A stretch of 64,000 nucleotides of DNA from Rhodococcus coprophilus NBRC 100603 (GCF_001895045.1 NZ_BDAM01000010.1:62001-126000), one strand, 5' to 3'. Shown: positions 17,027 through 27,016, counted from the stretch's first letter. Program-made: numbers and translations. The notes: generated from the sequence alone by a model not told the origin.

Positions 17027-18052
17027 TCAGCGACCCGGACCGTCGAATGACGGCATCGACGCGCTGACGACGGTCTCGGCGGTCATGCGCCCCGACTCGA
17101 CCGGCGTGCCGGTCGCGACCACTGCCGAGCCGACGGTCAGCGCGGACGGATCGTCTCCCGACAAGGTGATGATCTGGGTTTCGGGTGTGAGCAGCACGGT
17201 GACGAGCGACCCACCGAGCCCGCTGATCGTCAGGCTCGTCCCTTCGTTCGCGGTGACCGTGCCCACGACTGCCCCGGAATCGCCGATGATCTCGCCGAGA
17301 CCACCCGGAAGCTGGTCGAGGGGAGGAATCGACGGCGACGCCTCCGGGGAGAGGTCGTCGGGCTCGGCCGGGGCCGTGGGCGCCGGCGTGGTGAACGGGC
17401 GAGCTCCGGTAGCCGAGTCCGACGTACCGCTATTGCTGAGAAGGAAACCGATGGTTGCTCCGAGCGCGATGAGGACCACCACGGCGAGCAGAAGGATCCC
17501 CCAGCGCGGGCCTCGCGGAGTCTTCTGCGATCCGTCCGGTCCGGTCGGGCCCCCGGGAGGCATGGTCGGGGGGTAACCGGGGGGCGTCTGGTCCGGCGAT
17601 TGCCCGAAGGCTTGGGTCGGCTGATAACCCTGCGGACTCTGGTACCCCGCCGCCGGCTGGTACTGCTGTTCGTACTGCTGCGTTGGGTACTGCTGCGTCG
17701 GCTGGTACTGCTGCGTCGGCTGGTACTGCTCGGCCGACCCGTACTGCTGCGTCGGATACTGCTGCGTCGGCGCGTGATCCTGCGTGGGCTGGTAACCCTG
17801 CGTCGGCTGGTAGCCGGGCGCCGGGGGGTACGGCTGACCGGGCTCCGGATACACCAGAGTCGGGTTGGTGACCGGTGTCCCGTACGCCGCGGTGGGGTCG
17901 TCGGTGTGCAGCACACGGGTGTCGTCGTGCGCTGGGCTCTGCTGCGCCTGCGTCGGGTCCTGCTGCGACTCGTCGGACGGCGTGACGCCCTGCGACTCGT
18001 CGAGCGCGTAGGCCCGCTCCTGCGGCGTGCGCGGATCGCGCGGCTCTGTCAT
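17027..18052 (-). CDS. Membrane protein with Gln/Tyr/Pro repeats and a DUF5666-like domain
   Basis: A 341-residue protein. The N-terminal 170 residues are acidic then dominated by Q-Y-x-P-T-Q repeats (several copies of YQPTQQ and YPTQQY), a low-complexity cytoplasmic tail. One membrane helix (WGILLLAVVVLIALGATIGF) leads to a Thr/Pro linker and a C-terminal beta-rich domain resembling DUF5666 (GTVTANEGTSLTISGLGG). ATG at 18052 has GGGAGGGG upstream. The function is unknown; repeat-rich tails of this sort often mediate clustering. Confidence 0.72.
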   Translation of the reverse strand: MTEPRDPRTPQERAYALDESQGVTPSDESQQDPTQAQQSPAHDDTRVLHTDDPTAAYGTPVTNPTLVYPEPGQPYPPAPGYQPTQGYQPTQDHAPTQQYPTQQYGSAEQYQPTQQYQPTQQYPTQQYEQQYQPAAGYQSPQGYQPTQAFGQSPDQTPPGYPPTMPPGGPTGPDGSQKTPRGPRWGILLLAVVVLIALGATIGFLLSNSGTSDSATGARPFTTPAPTAPAEPDDLSPEASPSIPPLDQLPGGLGEIIGDSGAVVGTVTANEGTSLTISGLGGSLVTVLLTPETQIITLSGDDPSALTVGSAVVATGTPVESGRMTAETVVSASMPSFDGPGR

Positions 18053-18070
18053 AACCCCTCCCACAGTAAA

Positions 18071-18112
18071 CGTGCGCGTTTCCGGTAGCGAGTGCTACCG
18101 GAAACGCGCACG
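18071..18112. terminator. Long perfect hairpin downstream of clpB
   Basis: A 19-bp perfect stem with a 4-nt GAGT loop, 6 nt after the clpB stop. On the minus strand it is followed by TTTACTG rather than a long U run, so it may be an intrinsic terminator of modest strength or an mRNA 3'-end stabiliser. Confidence 0.75.
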
Positions 18113-18118
18113 AGAGGG

Positions 18119-20674
18119 TCAGTTACCGAGGACGAGCCGGTCGCCGTCGTCGCTGACGCCCACCGGGACGGTGTCGCCGTCCTTGATCTCACCGGCCAGC
18201 AGCTTCTTGGCCAGCTGGTCGCCGATGGCCTGCTGGATGAGCCGGCGCAGGGGGCGTGCACCGAACTGCGGATCGTATCCACGCACTGCCAGCCACAGCC
18301 GCGCACTGGAGTTGACGTCGAGCGTGAGGCGCCGTGCCTCGAGCCGCTTCGCCAGCTGCCCCAGCTGGATGTCGACGATCTGCGCGAGCTGCTCTTCGGA
18401 GAGCGGATCGAACACGACCACATCGTCGAGCCGGTTGATGAACTCCGGCTTGAACGCTGCCCGCACCGCCGCCATCACGTGGTCCTTGTCGCCTCCGGCG
18501 CCCAGGTTGGACGTGAGGATCAGGATCGTGTTGCGGAAGTCGACGGTACGTCCCTGTCCGTCGGTGAGCCGGCCGTCGTCGAGCACCTGGAGCAGCGTGT
18601 CGAACACGTCGGGGTGGGCCTTTTCGACCTCGTCGAACAGCACCACCGAGTACGGGCGCCGCCGCACGGCTTCGGTGAGCTGACCACCCGACTCGTAGCC
18701 GACGTATCCCGGAGGCGCACCGACCAGACGCGCGACCGAGTGCTTCTCGCTGTACTCCGACATGTCGATGCGCACCATGGCCCGCTCGTCGTCGAACAGG
18801 AAGTCGGCGAGTGCCTTGGCCAGCTCGGTCTTACCGACACCCGTGGGGCCGAGGAACAGGAACGAGCCCGTCGGACGGTTCGGGTCGGACACACCGGCCC
18901 GCGCCCGCCGTACGGCATCGGACACCGACTGGACCGCCTGGTCCTGGCCCACGACACGCTTGCCGAGTTCGTCCTCCATCCGGAGGAGCTTCGCGGTCTC
19001 ACCCTCGAGCAGACGACCTGCCGGGATGCCCGTCCACGCGGCGACCACATCGGCGACATCGTCCGGCCCGACCTCTTCCTTGAGCATCACGTCGTCGCCG
19101 GCGCCGGTTCCCGACGCGGCAGCCGCGGCTTCGAGTTGCTTTTCCAGTTCGGGGATGCGGCCGTACCGAAGCTCGGCGACCTTGCCGAGATCACCGTCGC
19201 GCTCGGCCCGTTCCTCTTCGCCACGGAGCGCTTCGAGTTGCTCCTTGACCACGCGGACCGAATCGATCGCGGTCTTCTCGTTCTGCCACCGCGTGGTGAG
19301 CTGGTTGAGCCGTTCGCGTTCGTCGGCGAGTTCGGCCCTCAGCTTTTCGAGACGATCCTTCGAGGCGGCGTCGGTTTCCTTCTCCAGCGCCATTTCCTCG
19401 ATCTCGAGGCGCCGGACGATCCGTTCGACCGAATCGATCTCCTCGGGGCGGGAGTCGATCTCCATGCGGAGCCGCGACGCCGCCTCGTCGACGAGGTCGA
19501 TGGCCTTGTCGGGCAGGAAGCGCGAGGTGATGTACCGGTCGGACAGCGTCGCCGCGGCGACGAGCGCGGAGTCGGTGATGCGCACACCGTGGTGCACTTC
19601 GTAGCGCTCCTTGAGGCCGCGCAGAATGCCGACGGTGTCCTCGACACTCGGCTCCCCGACGAAGACCTGCTGGAAGCGCCGTTCGAGCGCGGCATCCTTC
19701 TCGATGTACTTGCGGTATTCCTCGAGGGTGGTCGCACCGACGAGACGCAGTTCGCCGCGCGCGAGCATCGGCTTGATCATGTTGCCCGCGTCCATGGCGG
19801 ATTCGCCGGTCGCACCGGCACCGACGATCGTGTGCAGCTCGTCGATGAACGTGATGATCTCGCCGGCCGAGTCCTTGATCTCGTCGAGTACCGCCTTGAG
19901 TCGTTCTTCGAATTCGCCGCGGAACTTCGCACCGGCGACCATTGCGCCGAGGTCCAGTGCCACGACGGTCTTGCCGCGCAGCGACTCCGGCACGTCGCCG
20001 GCGACGACGCGCTGAGCGAGCCCCTCGACGATGGCCGTCTTGCCGACGCCGGGTTCACCGATGAGAACCGGGTTGTTCTTGGTGCGGCGCGAGAGCACCT
20101 GCACGACACGGCGGATCTCGTTGTCGCGGCCGATGACCGGATCGAGCTTGCCCTCACGGGCACGGGCGGTCAGATCGGTCGAGTACTTCTCGAGGGCCTG
20201 GTAGGTCGCTTCGGGGTCCGCGCTGGTGACGCGGCGGTTTCCGCGCACAGCGGTGAACGCGTCGCGCAGGGCCTCGGGCGTCGCGCCCTGTCCCACAAGA
20301 AGCTTCGCGACGTCGGAGTCGCCGCTCGCAAGTCCGACGAGGACGTGTTCGGTGGAGACGAACTCGTCCGAGAGTTCGGTTGCCAGCTTCTGAGCGGCCG
20401 AGAGCGCGGCGATCGCCTCGCGCCCGAGTTGCGGGGTGGTGGTGGCGCCGGTGGTCTGCGGAAGTGCACCGACGAGCCGATCGGCCTCGGCACGGACCCC
20501 CGACGGGTTGACGCCCACCGCTTCGAGCAGGGGCGCGGCGATGCCGTCCGTCTGGTCGAGCAGCGCCACGAGAAGATGAGCCGGCCGGATGTCCGGGTTG
20601 CCGGCAGTGGACGCGGCCTGGAGAGCCGCCGTCAGTGCGGCCTGAGTCTTGGTCGTCGGGTTGAACGAATCCAC
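18119..20674 (-). CDS. clpB: ATP-dependent chaperone ClpB
   Basis: An 851-residue Hsp100 disaggregase that works with DnaK. Order: N-terminal Clp repeat domain, first AAA+ module with Walker A GEPGVGKT, a coiled-coil middle domain at about residues 400-540 (charged Glu/Arg/Leu heptads), second AAA+ module with GPTGVGKT, and a D2-small C-terminal domain. Length fits ClpB rather than ClpC. The start is GTG at 20674. Upstream sit overlapping HAIR and SigH-like elements, as expected for heat and oxidative stress control. Confidence 0.96.
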   Translation of the reverse strand: MDSFNPTTKTQAALTAALQAASTAGNPDIRPAHLLVALLDQTDGIAAPLLEAVGVNPSGVRAEADRLVGALPQTTGATTTPQLGREAIAALSAAQKLATELSDEFVSTEHVLVGLASGDSDVAKLLVGQGATPEALRDAFTAVRGNRRVTSADPEATYQALEKYSTDLTARAREGKLDPVIGRDNEIRRVVQVLSRRTKNNPVLIGEPGVGKTAIVEGLAQRVVAGDVPESLRGKTVVALDLGAMVAGAKFRGEFEERLKAVLDEIKDSAGEIITFIDELHTIVGAGATGESAMDAGNMIKPMLARGELRLVGATTLEEYRKYIEKDAALERRFQQVFVGEPSVEDTVGILRGLKERYEVHHGVRITDSALVAAATLSDRYITSRFLPDKAIDLVDEAASRLRMEIDSRPEEIDSVERIVRRLEIEEMALEKETDAASKDRLEKLRAELADERERLNQLTTRWQNEKTAIDSVRVVKEQLEALRGEEERAERDGDLGKVAELRYGRIPELEKQLEAAAAASGTGAGDDVMLKEEVGPDDVADVVAAWTGIPAGRLLEGETAKLLRMEDELGKRVVGQDQAVQSVSDAVRRARAGVSDPNRPTGSFLFLGPTGVGKTELAKALADFLFDDERAMVRIDMSEYSEKHSVARLVGAPPGYVGYESGGQLTEAVRRRPYSVVLFDEVEKAHPDVFDTLLQVLDDGRLTDGQGRTVDFRNTILILTSNLGAGGDKDHVMAAVRAAFKPEFINRLDDVVVFDPLSEEQLAQIVDIQLGQLAKRLEARRLTLDVNSSARLWLAVRGYDPQFGARPLRRLIQQAIGDQLAKKLLAGEIKDGDTVPVGVSDDGDRLVLGN

Positions 20675-20747
20675 CGCGCGCCCCTTTCACGTCGAATGCT
20701 GGTGATTCTGTACCTGTGGACCGGTGTCCACGAGGTTCGCTATGCAT

Positions 20748-20773
20748 AACGGATACAAGATTGAGTTTGTTCC
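20748..20773 (-). promoter_or_regulatory. SigH-like promoter of clpB
   Basis: On the minus strand GGAACA at 20773-20768 and CGTT at 20751-20748 are separated by 16 nt, matching the mycobacterial SigH pattern GGAAYA-N16/17-CGTT as I know it. The site lies about 75 nt upstream of the clpB start. SigH responds to heat and thiol-oxidative stress and is known to act on clpB in mycobacteria. Confidence 0.65.
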
Positions 20774-20780
20774 GCTCAAG
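20760..20780. promoter_or_regulatory. HAIR operator (HspR binding site)
   Basis: ATTGAGT-N7-GCTCAAG matches the HspR inverted repeat CTTGAGT-N7-ACTCAAG at 12 of 14 positions. It overlaps the -35 of the SigH-like promoter, so HspR would repress clpB directly. Confidence 0.8.
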
Positions 20781-20891
20781 TTTCTTGCTGCTGTGATTCA
20801 CACCATAGCTACAGATGGACACTCACGGTGTAGCCGACCGGCACTCGACCGACTACAGTGACGGCGTCCGGCAGGCGCAGTACGTGGGAGG

Positions 20892-22058
20892 ATGGCGTTG
20901 GAGACTTTCGCCATCGCGCGAGTGCAATTGAGCTTCGCGTCGATCGCAGCGACCGCAACCGGACCGGAACGGTTCGCCTCGGCGTTCTACACGACCCTGT
21001 GGTCCGAGTCCTCCGGCACCCGCGAGCTGTTCCCGGCGGGCATGGAGAGCATGCGTCACCGGTTCACCACAGCGATCGGCTGGGTCGTCAACCGGTTGAC
21101 CGACTTCGATGCCGTCGAGGCGTTTCTCGGCCAGCTCGCGCGCGACCACCGCAAGTACGGCGTGCGGCCGGAGCACTTCCGCGCGGCCGGTTACGCCCTG
21201 CTGTTCGCCGTGCGGGAATGCACTCCGTTCATCCTGTGGACCGCCGCCCTCGAGCGAACCTGGGCGGAGGTGATCGGGCGACTCGTGGAGACCATGGCAA
21301 CCGCCGCGGCCACCGACGATCTCCCGGCCGTCTGGGGCGCAACGGTTGTCGGCCATGAGCGGGTGCTGCCCGATGTGGCGATCATCCGCCTCGAGACAGA
21401 CACGCCGATACCCCACTACGCGGGTCAGTACATGAGCGTGCAGATCCCCCAGCGGCCCCACATGTGGCGTTATCTGTCAGCCGCGATTCCCCCGAATCCG
21501 CACGGCCAGATCGAGTTCCACGTGCGACGCGTCTCGTCCGGCTGGGTCAGTCCCGCACTCGTCAACGAAGTGCGCGTCGGCGACCGCTGGCTGATCGGAC
21601 CCCCTCTCGGTGGTCTGCGCGTCGACCGCGACAGCGGCCAGGACGTCCTCATGATCGCGTCCGGAACCGGACTGGCACCCCTGCGTGCGCAGATCATGGA
21701 GATGGCGATGCGCGGCACCAATCCGCGGGTGCACCTCTTCTACGGCGGCAAGTACCCGTGCGACCTCTACGATCTCGAGACGCTGTGGCAGATCGCGATG
21801 ACCAACCCGTGGCTCACCGTGGTCCCCGTCGTCGAAGAGAACGAAAACCCGTGGTGGCACCCGGTACCCGTGCGCGAAACACCCAAGGGTCTCCACCGCA
21901 CGATGTACGGAAAGCTCGGGAAGGTCGTGGGCCAGTTCGGCACGTGGTCCGATCGGCAGATCCAGATCGCCGGCTCACCGTCGATGATCCGGACGACGAT
22001 CTACGCGTTGTCGGCGGCGGGCACACCTCGCCAGAACATCAGCTTCGATCCGCTGTAG
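20892..22058 (+). CDS. Flavohemoprotein-like globin-oxidoreductase (Rv0385-like)
   Basis: A 388-residue two-domain protein. Residues 1-140 form a globin with probable proximal histidine in LARDHRKYGV; residues 150-388 form a ferredoxin-NADP reductase-like module with FAD motif RYLS, NAD(P)-binding IASGTGLAPLRAQ and a C-terminal ISFDPL. Flavohemoproteins convert NO to nitrate, but this divergent type may have another electron-transfer role. ATG at 20892 follows GGGAGG with no gap; TTG at 20898 would give better spacing. Order after clpB mirrors Rv0384c-Rv0385. Confidence 0.82.
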   Translation: MALETFAIARVQLSFASIAATATGPERFASAFYTTLWSESSGTRELFPAGMESMRHRFTTAIGWVVNRLTDFDAVEAFLGQLARDHRKYGVRPEHFRAAGYALLFAVRECTPFILWTAALERTWAEVIGRLVETMATAAATDDLPAVWGATVVGHERVLPDVAIIRLETDTPIPHYAGQYMSVQIPQRPHMWRYLSAAIPPNPHGQIEFHVRRVSSGWVSPALVNEVRVGDRWLIGPPLGGLRVDRDSGQDVLMIASGTGLAPLRAQIMEMAMRGTNPRVHLFYGGKYPCDLYDLETLWQIAMTNPWLTVVPVVEENENPWWHPVPVRETPKGLHRTMYGKLGKVVGQFGTWSDRQIQIAGSPSMIRTTIYALSAAGTPRQNISFDPL

Positions 22059-22088
22059 TCCCGGCGCCAGTGGGCTGCGGGGCCGGTG

Positions 22089-22652
22089 TCAGGTGCCTTG
22101 TGCGGCAACGGCGCGGGCGAATTCCGGATGCGCCCGCGACACCACCAGATGCGCACCGTCGTCCGCCACAGCCATCCCGAGCGCCGCCCGCGGTTCGATG
22201 ACGCGCAGCGCCACGTAGATGGGAAGAAAGGACAACCCGAACACGGCGAGCAGCGCGAACCCGTAGACCTTGGGTGCGCCCTGCACGAGGGCGAACACCA
22301 GCGCGAGGAAGACGACGCCGAGCACGGTACAGGTCGCGGCCGCGGCGATCTGCCAGCGGACGCGGACGGCGACGCACCGCGCGCACGCCGGCCACTCCAC
22401 CGCTGCGACCTGCACTGTGTACGCGGCCTCGAGCGCCGAACCGAGCCGACCGGACTTCTGTTCGGGCCACGACGCGTCGGAGGAGACGGTGACGCGCACA
22501 CGGTCGACCTCGGGTTCCCCGTGCCGAGCGCAGATCGGTGGCACCGGCTCGATCGGCGTCATCGCTCCGCTACCCAGCGTGTCCACCGCCCCGGGACCCG
22601 GATACTCGACGGCCAATCGCACCTCGACCCGCTGGGGTCCCCCGTTTGCCAT
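22089..22652 (-). CDS. Membrane protein of unknown function
   Basis: A 187-residue protein with two membrane helices near residues 105-155 (TCTVLGVVFLALVFALVQGA and a following FALLAVFGLSFLPIYVAL). The N-terminal region holds two spaced cysteines (ICARHGEP and CARC), which suggests a possible metal site. I do not recognise the family. ATG at 22652 is the likely start although it lacks a good ribosome binding site. It lies downstream of the acyl-CoA synthetase on the same strand. Confidence 0.6.
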   Translation of the reverse strand: MANGGPQRVEVRLAVEYPGPGAVDTLGSGAMTPIEPVPPICARHGEPEVDRVRVTVSSDASWPEQKSGRLGSALEAAYTVQVAAVEWPACARCVAVRVRWQIAAAATCTVLGVVFLALVFALVQGAPKVYGFALLAVFGLSFLPIYVALRVIEPRAALGMAVADDGAHLVVSRAHPEFARAVAAQGT

Positions 22653-22713
22653 GCGAGGGAGTATGTCAGGCCGCGCTCCGCCGGGAAAGCCGACATTTCC
22701 GGCGACAGCCGAT

Positions 22714-24267
22714 CTATCGGTACGACGCGCGCAACGTCTTCTTGTCGAGCTTTCCGAGCGGCGTGAGCGGCAGCGAATCGAGGAAATCCACGGACTTGGG
22801 GGCATGTACCGAACCCTTGGCGGCGCGGACCTGCTCGATCAGTTCTTCCGCGGTCACCGTCCGGCCGTCACGCAGCACGACGCAGGCCTTGACGGCTTCT
22901 CCCCACTTCTGGTCGGGCACACCGACAACCGCCACCGAGGCGACGGCGGGGTGGGACGAGATGGCGTCCTCGATCTCGCGGGGGAAGACGTTGAAGCCCC
23001 CGGTGACGATCATGTCCTTCTTGCGGTCGACGATGGTGAGGAAGCCGTGCTTGTCGGCGCGCGCCACGTCGCCCGTGTGCAACCACCCGCCGCGCAACGC
23101 GTCCGCGGTTTCGTCGGGCTTGTTCCAATAGCCCTTCATGACGAGCGGGCCTCGCACGCAGATCTCACCGAGTTCTCCCTGCGGCACCTCGCGGAGGTCG
23201 TCGTCGAGCAGGCGCACGTCGAGCCACGGCACCGGTCGTCCACACGACGCGAGTCGTTCCGGATCGTCCGCGAGGTGTTCCTCCTTGCGCAGCACCGAGA
23301 TCGTCATGCCGCACTCGGACTGGCCGTAGAACTGGAAGAACACCTGGCCGAGCCGCTCGATCCCTTCCTGCAGCCGCGCCGGCGACATCGCCGAGGCTCC
23401 GTAGAAGAGCGTCTCGAGGCTCGACAGATCCCGGGTGTCGAAGTCGGGATGGTCGAGCAGCAGGTAGATCATCGTGGGTACGAGCATCGTCGCGTTGATG
23501 CGGTGCTTTTCGATGGTTTCGAGCACAAGTCCGGGTTCGAAGTACGGCAGCACGTACAGGCAGCCACCGCGCAGCAGCGTCGGCACGAAGAACGCGGCAC
23601 CGGCGTGCGAGAGCGGCGTGCAGATCAGAAAACGCGGCTGGTCGGGCCACTGCCACTCGGCCATCTGGATCTGGGTGAGCGCGGCGCCGGAACGGAACGA
23701 CCCCATCACGCCCTTCGGCTTGCCGGTGGTTCCGCCGGTGTAGACCATCGACGACGTGTCCTCGGCCGACACCGGAGCAGCCACGAGGCGCTGCTCGGTG
23801 AACTGCTCGGCGAGCGCGAGGATGTCGGTGCCCACGGACGAAGGGCCCAGCGAGAACAGGTTCTTCAGGGTCGGGATCTGCGCCTGGAGTTCGGCGGCCC
23901 GCTCCTCGAAGTGGTCGGGATCGAAGATGAGCGTCTCGATCTCGGCGTCGGAGGTGATGTAGAGGTGGTCGGCGAGCGAACCCATCGGGTTGAGTGCACT
24001 GTTCCGGCAGCCCGCCACCATCGTCGCACCCATCGAGATGAGAACCTCGGGCCGGTTCTTCGACAGCATCGCGACCGACGATCCCTGCCCGATCCCCACC
24101 GACGCGAGGGCTTGCTGGAACCTGCTGATCGCGCCGCGCATCTCGGCGCCGGTGAGGACCACGTCGCCGAGGTTCAGCGCCGGACGATCCGCGCTCCGGT
24201 CGAGCGCGGTGATGAGCAGGTCCGGCGTGAAGACGGGCCGGTGCAGGTCCGCGTACTCCTCGATCAT
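22714..24267 (-). CDS. Acyl-CoA synthetase (AMP-forming, FadD-like)
   Basis: A 517-residue ANL-superfamily ligase that activates a carboxylic acid as acyl-AMP then acyl-CoA. P-loop TSSMVYTGGTTGKPKGVMG, A5 region FFQFYGQSECG, A7-A8 hinge GWLHTGDVARADKHGFLTIV with DRKKDMIVTGGFNV, and the C-terminal catalytic lysine region LTPLGKLDKK are all intact. Its position beside a steroid-type catabolic region suggests it could activate a side-chain or ring-degradation acid, but general fatty acid use is equally possible. ATG at 24267. Confidence 0.85.
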   Translation of the reverse strand: MIEEYADLHRPVFTPDLLITALDRSADRPALNLGDVVLTGAEMRGAISRFQQALASVGIGQGSSVAMLSKNRPEVLISMGATMVAGCRNSALNPMGSLADHLYITSDAEIETLIFDPDHFEERAAELQAQIPTLKNLFSLGPSSVGTDILALAEQFTEQRLVAAPVSAEDTSSMVYTGGTTGKPKGVMGSFRSGAALTQIQMAEWQWPDQPRFLICTPLSHAGAAFFVPTLLRGGCLYVLPYFEPGLVLETIEKHRINATMLVPTMIYLLLDHPDFDTRDLSSLETLFYGASAMSPARLQEGIERLGQVFFQFYGQSECGMTISVLRKEEHLADDPERLASCGRPVPWLDVRLLDDDLREVPQGELGEICVRGPLVMKGYWNKPDETADALRGGWLHTGDVARADKHGFLTIVDRKKDMIVTGGFNVFPREIEDAISSHPAVASVAVVGVPDQKWGEAVKACVVLRDGRTVTAEELIEQVRAAKGSVHAPKSVDFLDSLPLTPLGKLDKKTLRASYR

Positions 24268-24467
24268 GGTCGTCCTTCCGGGTCGGTATCGTGGTCCGGT
24301 GGGTGTGACGGCCTGCGAGGTCGCACTGAAGATGTGGTCGTCGTCACCCGGCTCACGTCACGATAACCGCTCCACCACCAAAACTGAAACACGTTCCACT
24401 CTGTCGGGGTGTGTGTTCCTCGCCTAGAGTCTGTGCAACATCGCGCCACACCACCCGGGGGTCACGA

Positions 24468-25259
24468 ATGCAGTCGGCTACGCCGTCATCGACCGACACC
24501 GACGTCGCGGTCTCCGCAACCGTGGTCGAGCACCACCGTCTGCGGCACGATCTGGCCGTCGTCAGACTCGAATGCGACAGCGAGATCGTGCCGTTCCGCG
24601 CAGGCCAGTACGTGGACGTCACAGTGCCGCAACGCCCCAACCTCCCGCGTCGCCTCTCGCCCGCGCTGCCCCCGTCGATGGACGGCAAGCTCGAATTCCA
24701 CGTCCGCACAGTGCCTGGCGGCTGGGTCAGCAAGACGATCGTCGAGTCGACGAGCCCCGGTGACGTGTGGACCGTGGGCAGCCCCCGCGGCGGGGACCTC
24801 CACATCGACGACACCGGACGCATCGTCGTGATGATCGCAGGCGGCACCGGACTGGCCCCCCTGCGCGCACTCCTCCTCGACGTCGCGCGGCGGCCGCAAC
24901 CGCCGCGCACATTCCTGTTCGTGGGTGGCCGCTCGCCTCGCGACCTCTACGCGGCAGACATGCTGGCACTGCTCGGGGAAGCGTTGCCCTGGTTGACGAT
25001 CGTGCCGGTCACCGAGTCGCTGTACGACCCCGCGATCGCCGATCCGTTCCACGACCGGATCGCCGCACACGTCGGTGATCTCGGCATCGACCCCGAGGAA
25101 CTGCTCGAAGGCACTCTCGGCGACATCGTCACCTCGTACGGGGCGTTCGGCGATCACCAGGTGCTCGTCTGCGGGTCCGCGCCGATGGTGCGATCCACCG
25201 TGCAGAGGTTGCTCGAGACCGGGACACCGCTCGAGAACATCCGCTACGACCCGTACTGA
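24468..25259 (+). CDS. FAD/NAD(P)-binding oxidoreductase, globin-less paralogue
   Basis: A 263-residue ferredoxin-NADP reductase-like protein, clearly related to the C-terminal half of the flavohemoprotein-like gene 2.4 kb to its left: both share AGQY, VPQRP/IPQRP, GGWVS/SGWVS, GTGLAPLRA and an ending N-I-x-x-DP. FAD motif is RRLS. It has no globin and no iron-sulfur domain, so it must pass electrons to a separate partner, possibly an oxygenase such as KshA, HsaA or a heme protein. ATG at 24468 gives a start just before the flavin domain. Confidence 0.8.
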   Translation: MQSATPSSTDTDVAVSATVVEHHRLRHDLAVVRLECDSEIVPFRAGQYVDVTVPQRPNLPRRLSPALPPSMDGKLEFHVRTVPGGWVSKTIVESTSPGDVWTVGSPRGGDLHIDDTGRIVVMIAGGTGLAPLRALLLDVARRPQPPRTFLFVGGRSPRDLYAADMLALLGEALPWLTIVPVTESLYDPAIADPFHDRIAAHVGDLGIDPEELLEGTLGDIVTSYGAFGDHQVLVCGSAPMVRSTVQRLLETGTPLENIRYDPY

Positions 25260-25288
25260 GTCCCCGGCGGTCGCGCCGCCGGGGACTC
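25258..25288. terminator. Terminator between the reductase and kstD
   Basis: A 13-bp perfect stem GAGTCCCCGGCGG-TCGCG-CCGCCGGGGACTC right at the reductase stop codon, between convergent genes. It lacks a U tract. Confidence 0.7.
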
Positions 25289-25306
25289 GGTGCCTCACCG
25301 CGTGCT

Positions 25307-27016
25307 TTACTGCGCGGCGGCTGCTCCAGCTGCGTCGCGGGCGGCAATGTATCCGAACACCAGCCCCTGGCCGATGGTCGCGCCGGCGCCGGGATAGCGA
25401 TGACCGAAGGCGTTGGCCGCGGTGTTGCCCACCGCGTAGAGCCCGTCGATCACACTGCCGTCTTCGCGGAGCACGCGCGCCCGCTCGTCGGCCCGCACGC
25501 CACCGCACGTGCCGAGATCGCTCAGGGTCATCTTCACCGCGTAGAACGGGCCGTGAGTCAGGGGGCGCATGTTCGGGTTGGGCCGAACCGTGGGATCACC
25601 GTAGTACCGGTCGTAGGCGCTGCCGCCACGGCCGAACTCGGAATCCGTTCCGGCTGCGGCATCCTCGTTGAACGCGCCGAAGGTCTCGGCGAACGTGTCC
25701 ACCGGCACTCCCATCGACGCCGCGAGTTCTTCGGCGGTCGAAGCACGGTGAGCGATGCCGGCCTTGTACCAGGCCTCCGGCAGCGGCTGACGCGGAAACA
25801 CCCCGGCCGCGAACACGTAGCTGTTGCGGTACTTCTGGTCGAAGACGATCCACATCGACTCGATCGGATCACCCGCGCGTTCACGTTCGAGCACCAACTG
25901 CCCGAACGACATGTAATCCGAGGACTCGTTGGTGAAGCGCCGTCCGGTCTGATCGACGATGAATGAACCGGGCAGCGATCGCTCCGCGAGCATGACCATC
26001 GGCGGCTTGCCCGGCCTGGTGGGCGCGACGGCAGGGAACCACCACGCCTGATCCATGAGATCCAGGTCGGCACCGATCTCCTGGGCCGCCTTGATCGCGT
26101 CACCGGTGTTGGTCTCGGCGCCGAGGCTTTCGTTGTCGAGCAGGCGCTCGGACTGGAACTTGCGCCGCATCGCCATGTCGTGGTCGAAACCGCCTGCGGC
26201 GAGTACGACTCCGCGGCGCGCGGTCACCGTTACCTCACGCCCGTTCTGCTCCAGGACGGCGCCGGTGACCCGGTCGCCTTCGGTGACCAGACGCACGAGC
26301 GAGGTCTCGGTCCAGACCGGTACGCCGGCCTTCAGCACACCCGCGAACAGTCCCGCGGCGATCGCCTGGCCACCGGCGACATATTCACGCTTGACGGCGA
26401 GCCCGGCGACGCCCTGCGCCAATCGCTTGAAGATGCGCGGGAAGCCCTTGTGCGGCACGCGCAGCATGAGGTTCATCCACTTGTAGTCGGCGCCCGTCGT
26501 CGGCATCGGCAGCCCCGCCTCCATCAGGCCCGGGCGCAAACGTCCGCGTTCCTCACCGAGCACGGACAGGTCGAGCGGCTTGCATTCACAACTGCGTCCC
26601 ACCGCCGAGCCACCGGGCAACTCGGGGTGGTAATCGGAATAACCCTCCGCCCAGAACAGCTTCATCGGCGTCGTGCGCCGGAGCATGTCTACGGTCGCCA
26701 CACCGTTGTCGACGAAGGCCTCGCCGCGCTCGGCCGGTGCCGTGCCGTCCACCACGGACCGGACGTAGGTGTGGCCGCGCTCGAGGGTGTCCCCCGACCC
26801 CGCCTCGGTCAGAATCGGGTTGGCCGGAACCCAGAACGCACCGCCGGAGCGAGCCGTGGAACCACCGACATGCTGTGCCTTCTCCACGATCAGGGCCGAC
26901 ATGCCCAATTCCTTGGCGGCGAGGGCAGCGGACATTCCGGTGCCCGAGCCGATCACGAGCAGATCGACGGTGGTATCACGGGCGGTGGTCACGGGCGGAA
27001 CAGGCATCGTCGCCAT
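25307..27016 (-). CDS. kstD: 3-Ketosteroid delta1-dehydrogenase
   Basis: A 569-residue FAD enzyme that introduces the C1-C2 double bond in 3-ketosteroids. FAD-binding LLVIGSGTGMSAALAA and GGSTARSGGAFWVP are at the N-terminus. Candidate active-site tyrosines lie in GYSDYHPE and in the C-terminal YPGAGATIGQ, where KstDs have Tyr-Pro-Gly-x-Gly; length fits the longer KstD group. ATG at 27016 has AAGGAGA six bases upstream. The KshA, HsaA and HsaC genes of the same strand support a steroid or closely related substrate. Confidence 0.82.
   Translation of the reverse strand: MATMPVPPVTTARDTTVDLLVIGSGTGMSAALAAKELGMSALIVEKAQHVGGSTARSGGAFWVPANPILTEAGSGDTLERGHTYVRSVVDGTAPAERGEAFVDNGVATVDMLRRTTPMKLFWAEGYSDYHPELPGGSAVGRSCECKPLDLSVLGEERGRLRPGLMEAGLPMPTTGADYKWMNLMLRVPHKGFPRIFKRLAQGVAGLAVKREYVAGGQAIAAGLFAGVLKAGVPVWTETSLVRLVTEGDRVTGAVLEQNGREVTVTARRGVVLAAGGFDHDMAMRRKFQSERLLDNESLGAETNTGDAIKAAQEIGADLDLMDQAWWFPAVAPTRPGKPPMVMLAERSLPGSFIVDQTGRRFTNESSDYMSFGQLVLERERAGDPIESMWIVFDQKYRNSYVFAAGVFPRQPLPEAWYKAGIAHRASTAEELAASMGVPVDTFAETFGAFNEDAAAGTDSEFGRGGSAYDRYYGDPTVRPNPNMRPLTHGPFYAVKMTLSDLGTCGGVRADERARVLREDGSVIDGLYAVGNTAANAFGHRYPGAGATIGQGLVFGYIAARDAAGAAAAQ

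Noticed and set aside
18092-20749. An 885-codon plus-strand open frame antisense to clpB
   Set aside because: It is the reverse-strand shadow of clpB; the composition (His/Arg/Asp-rich) is not protein-like and the ClpB motifs are on the other strand.
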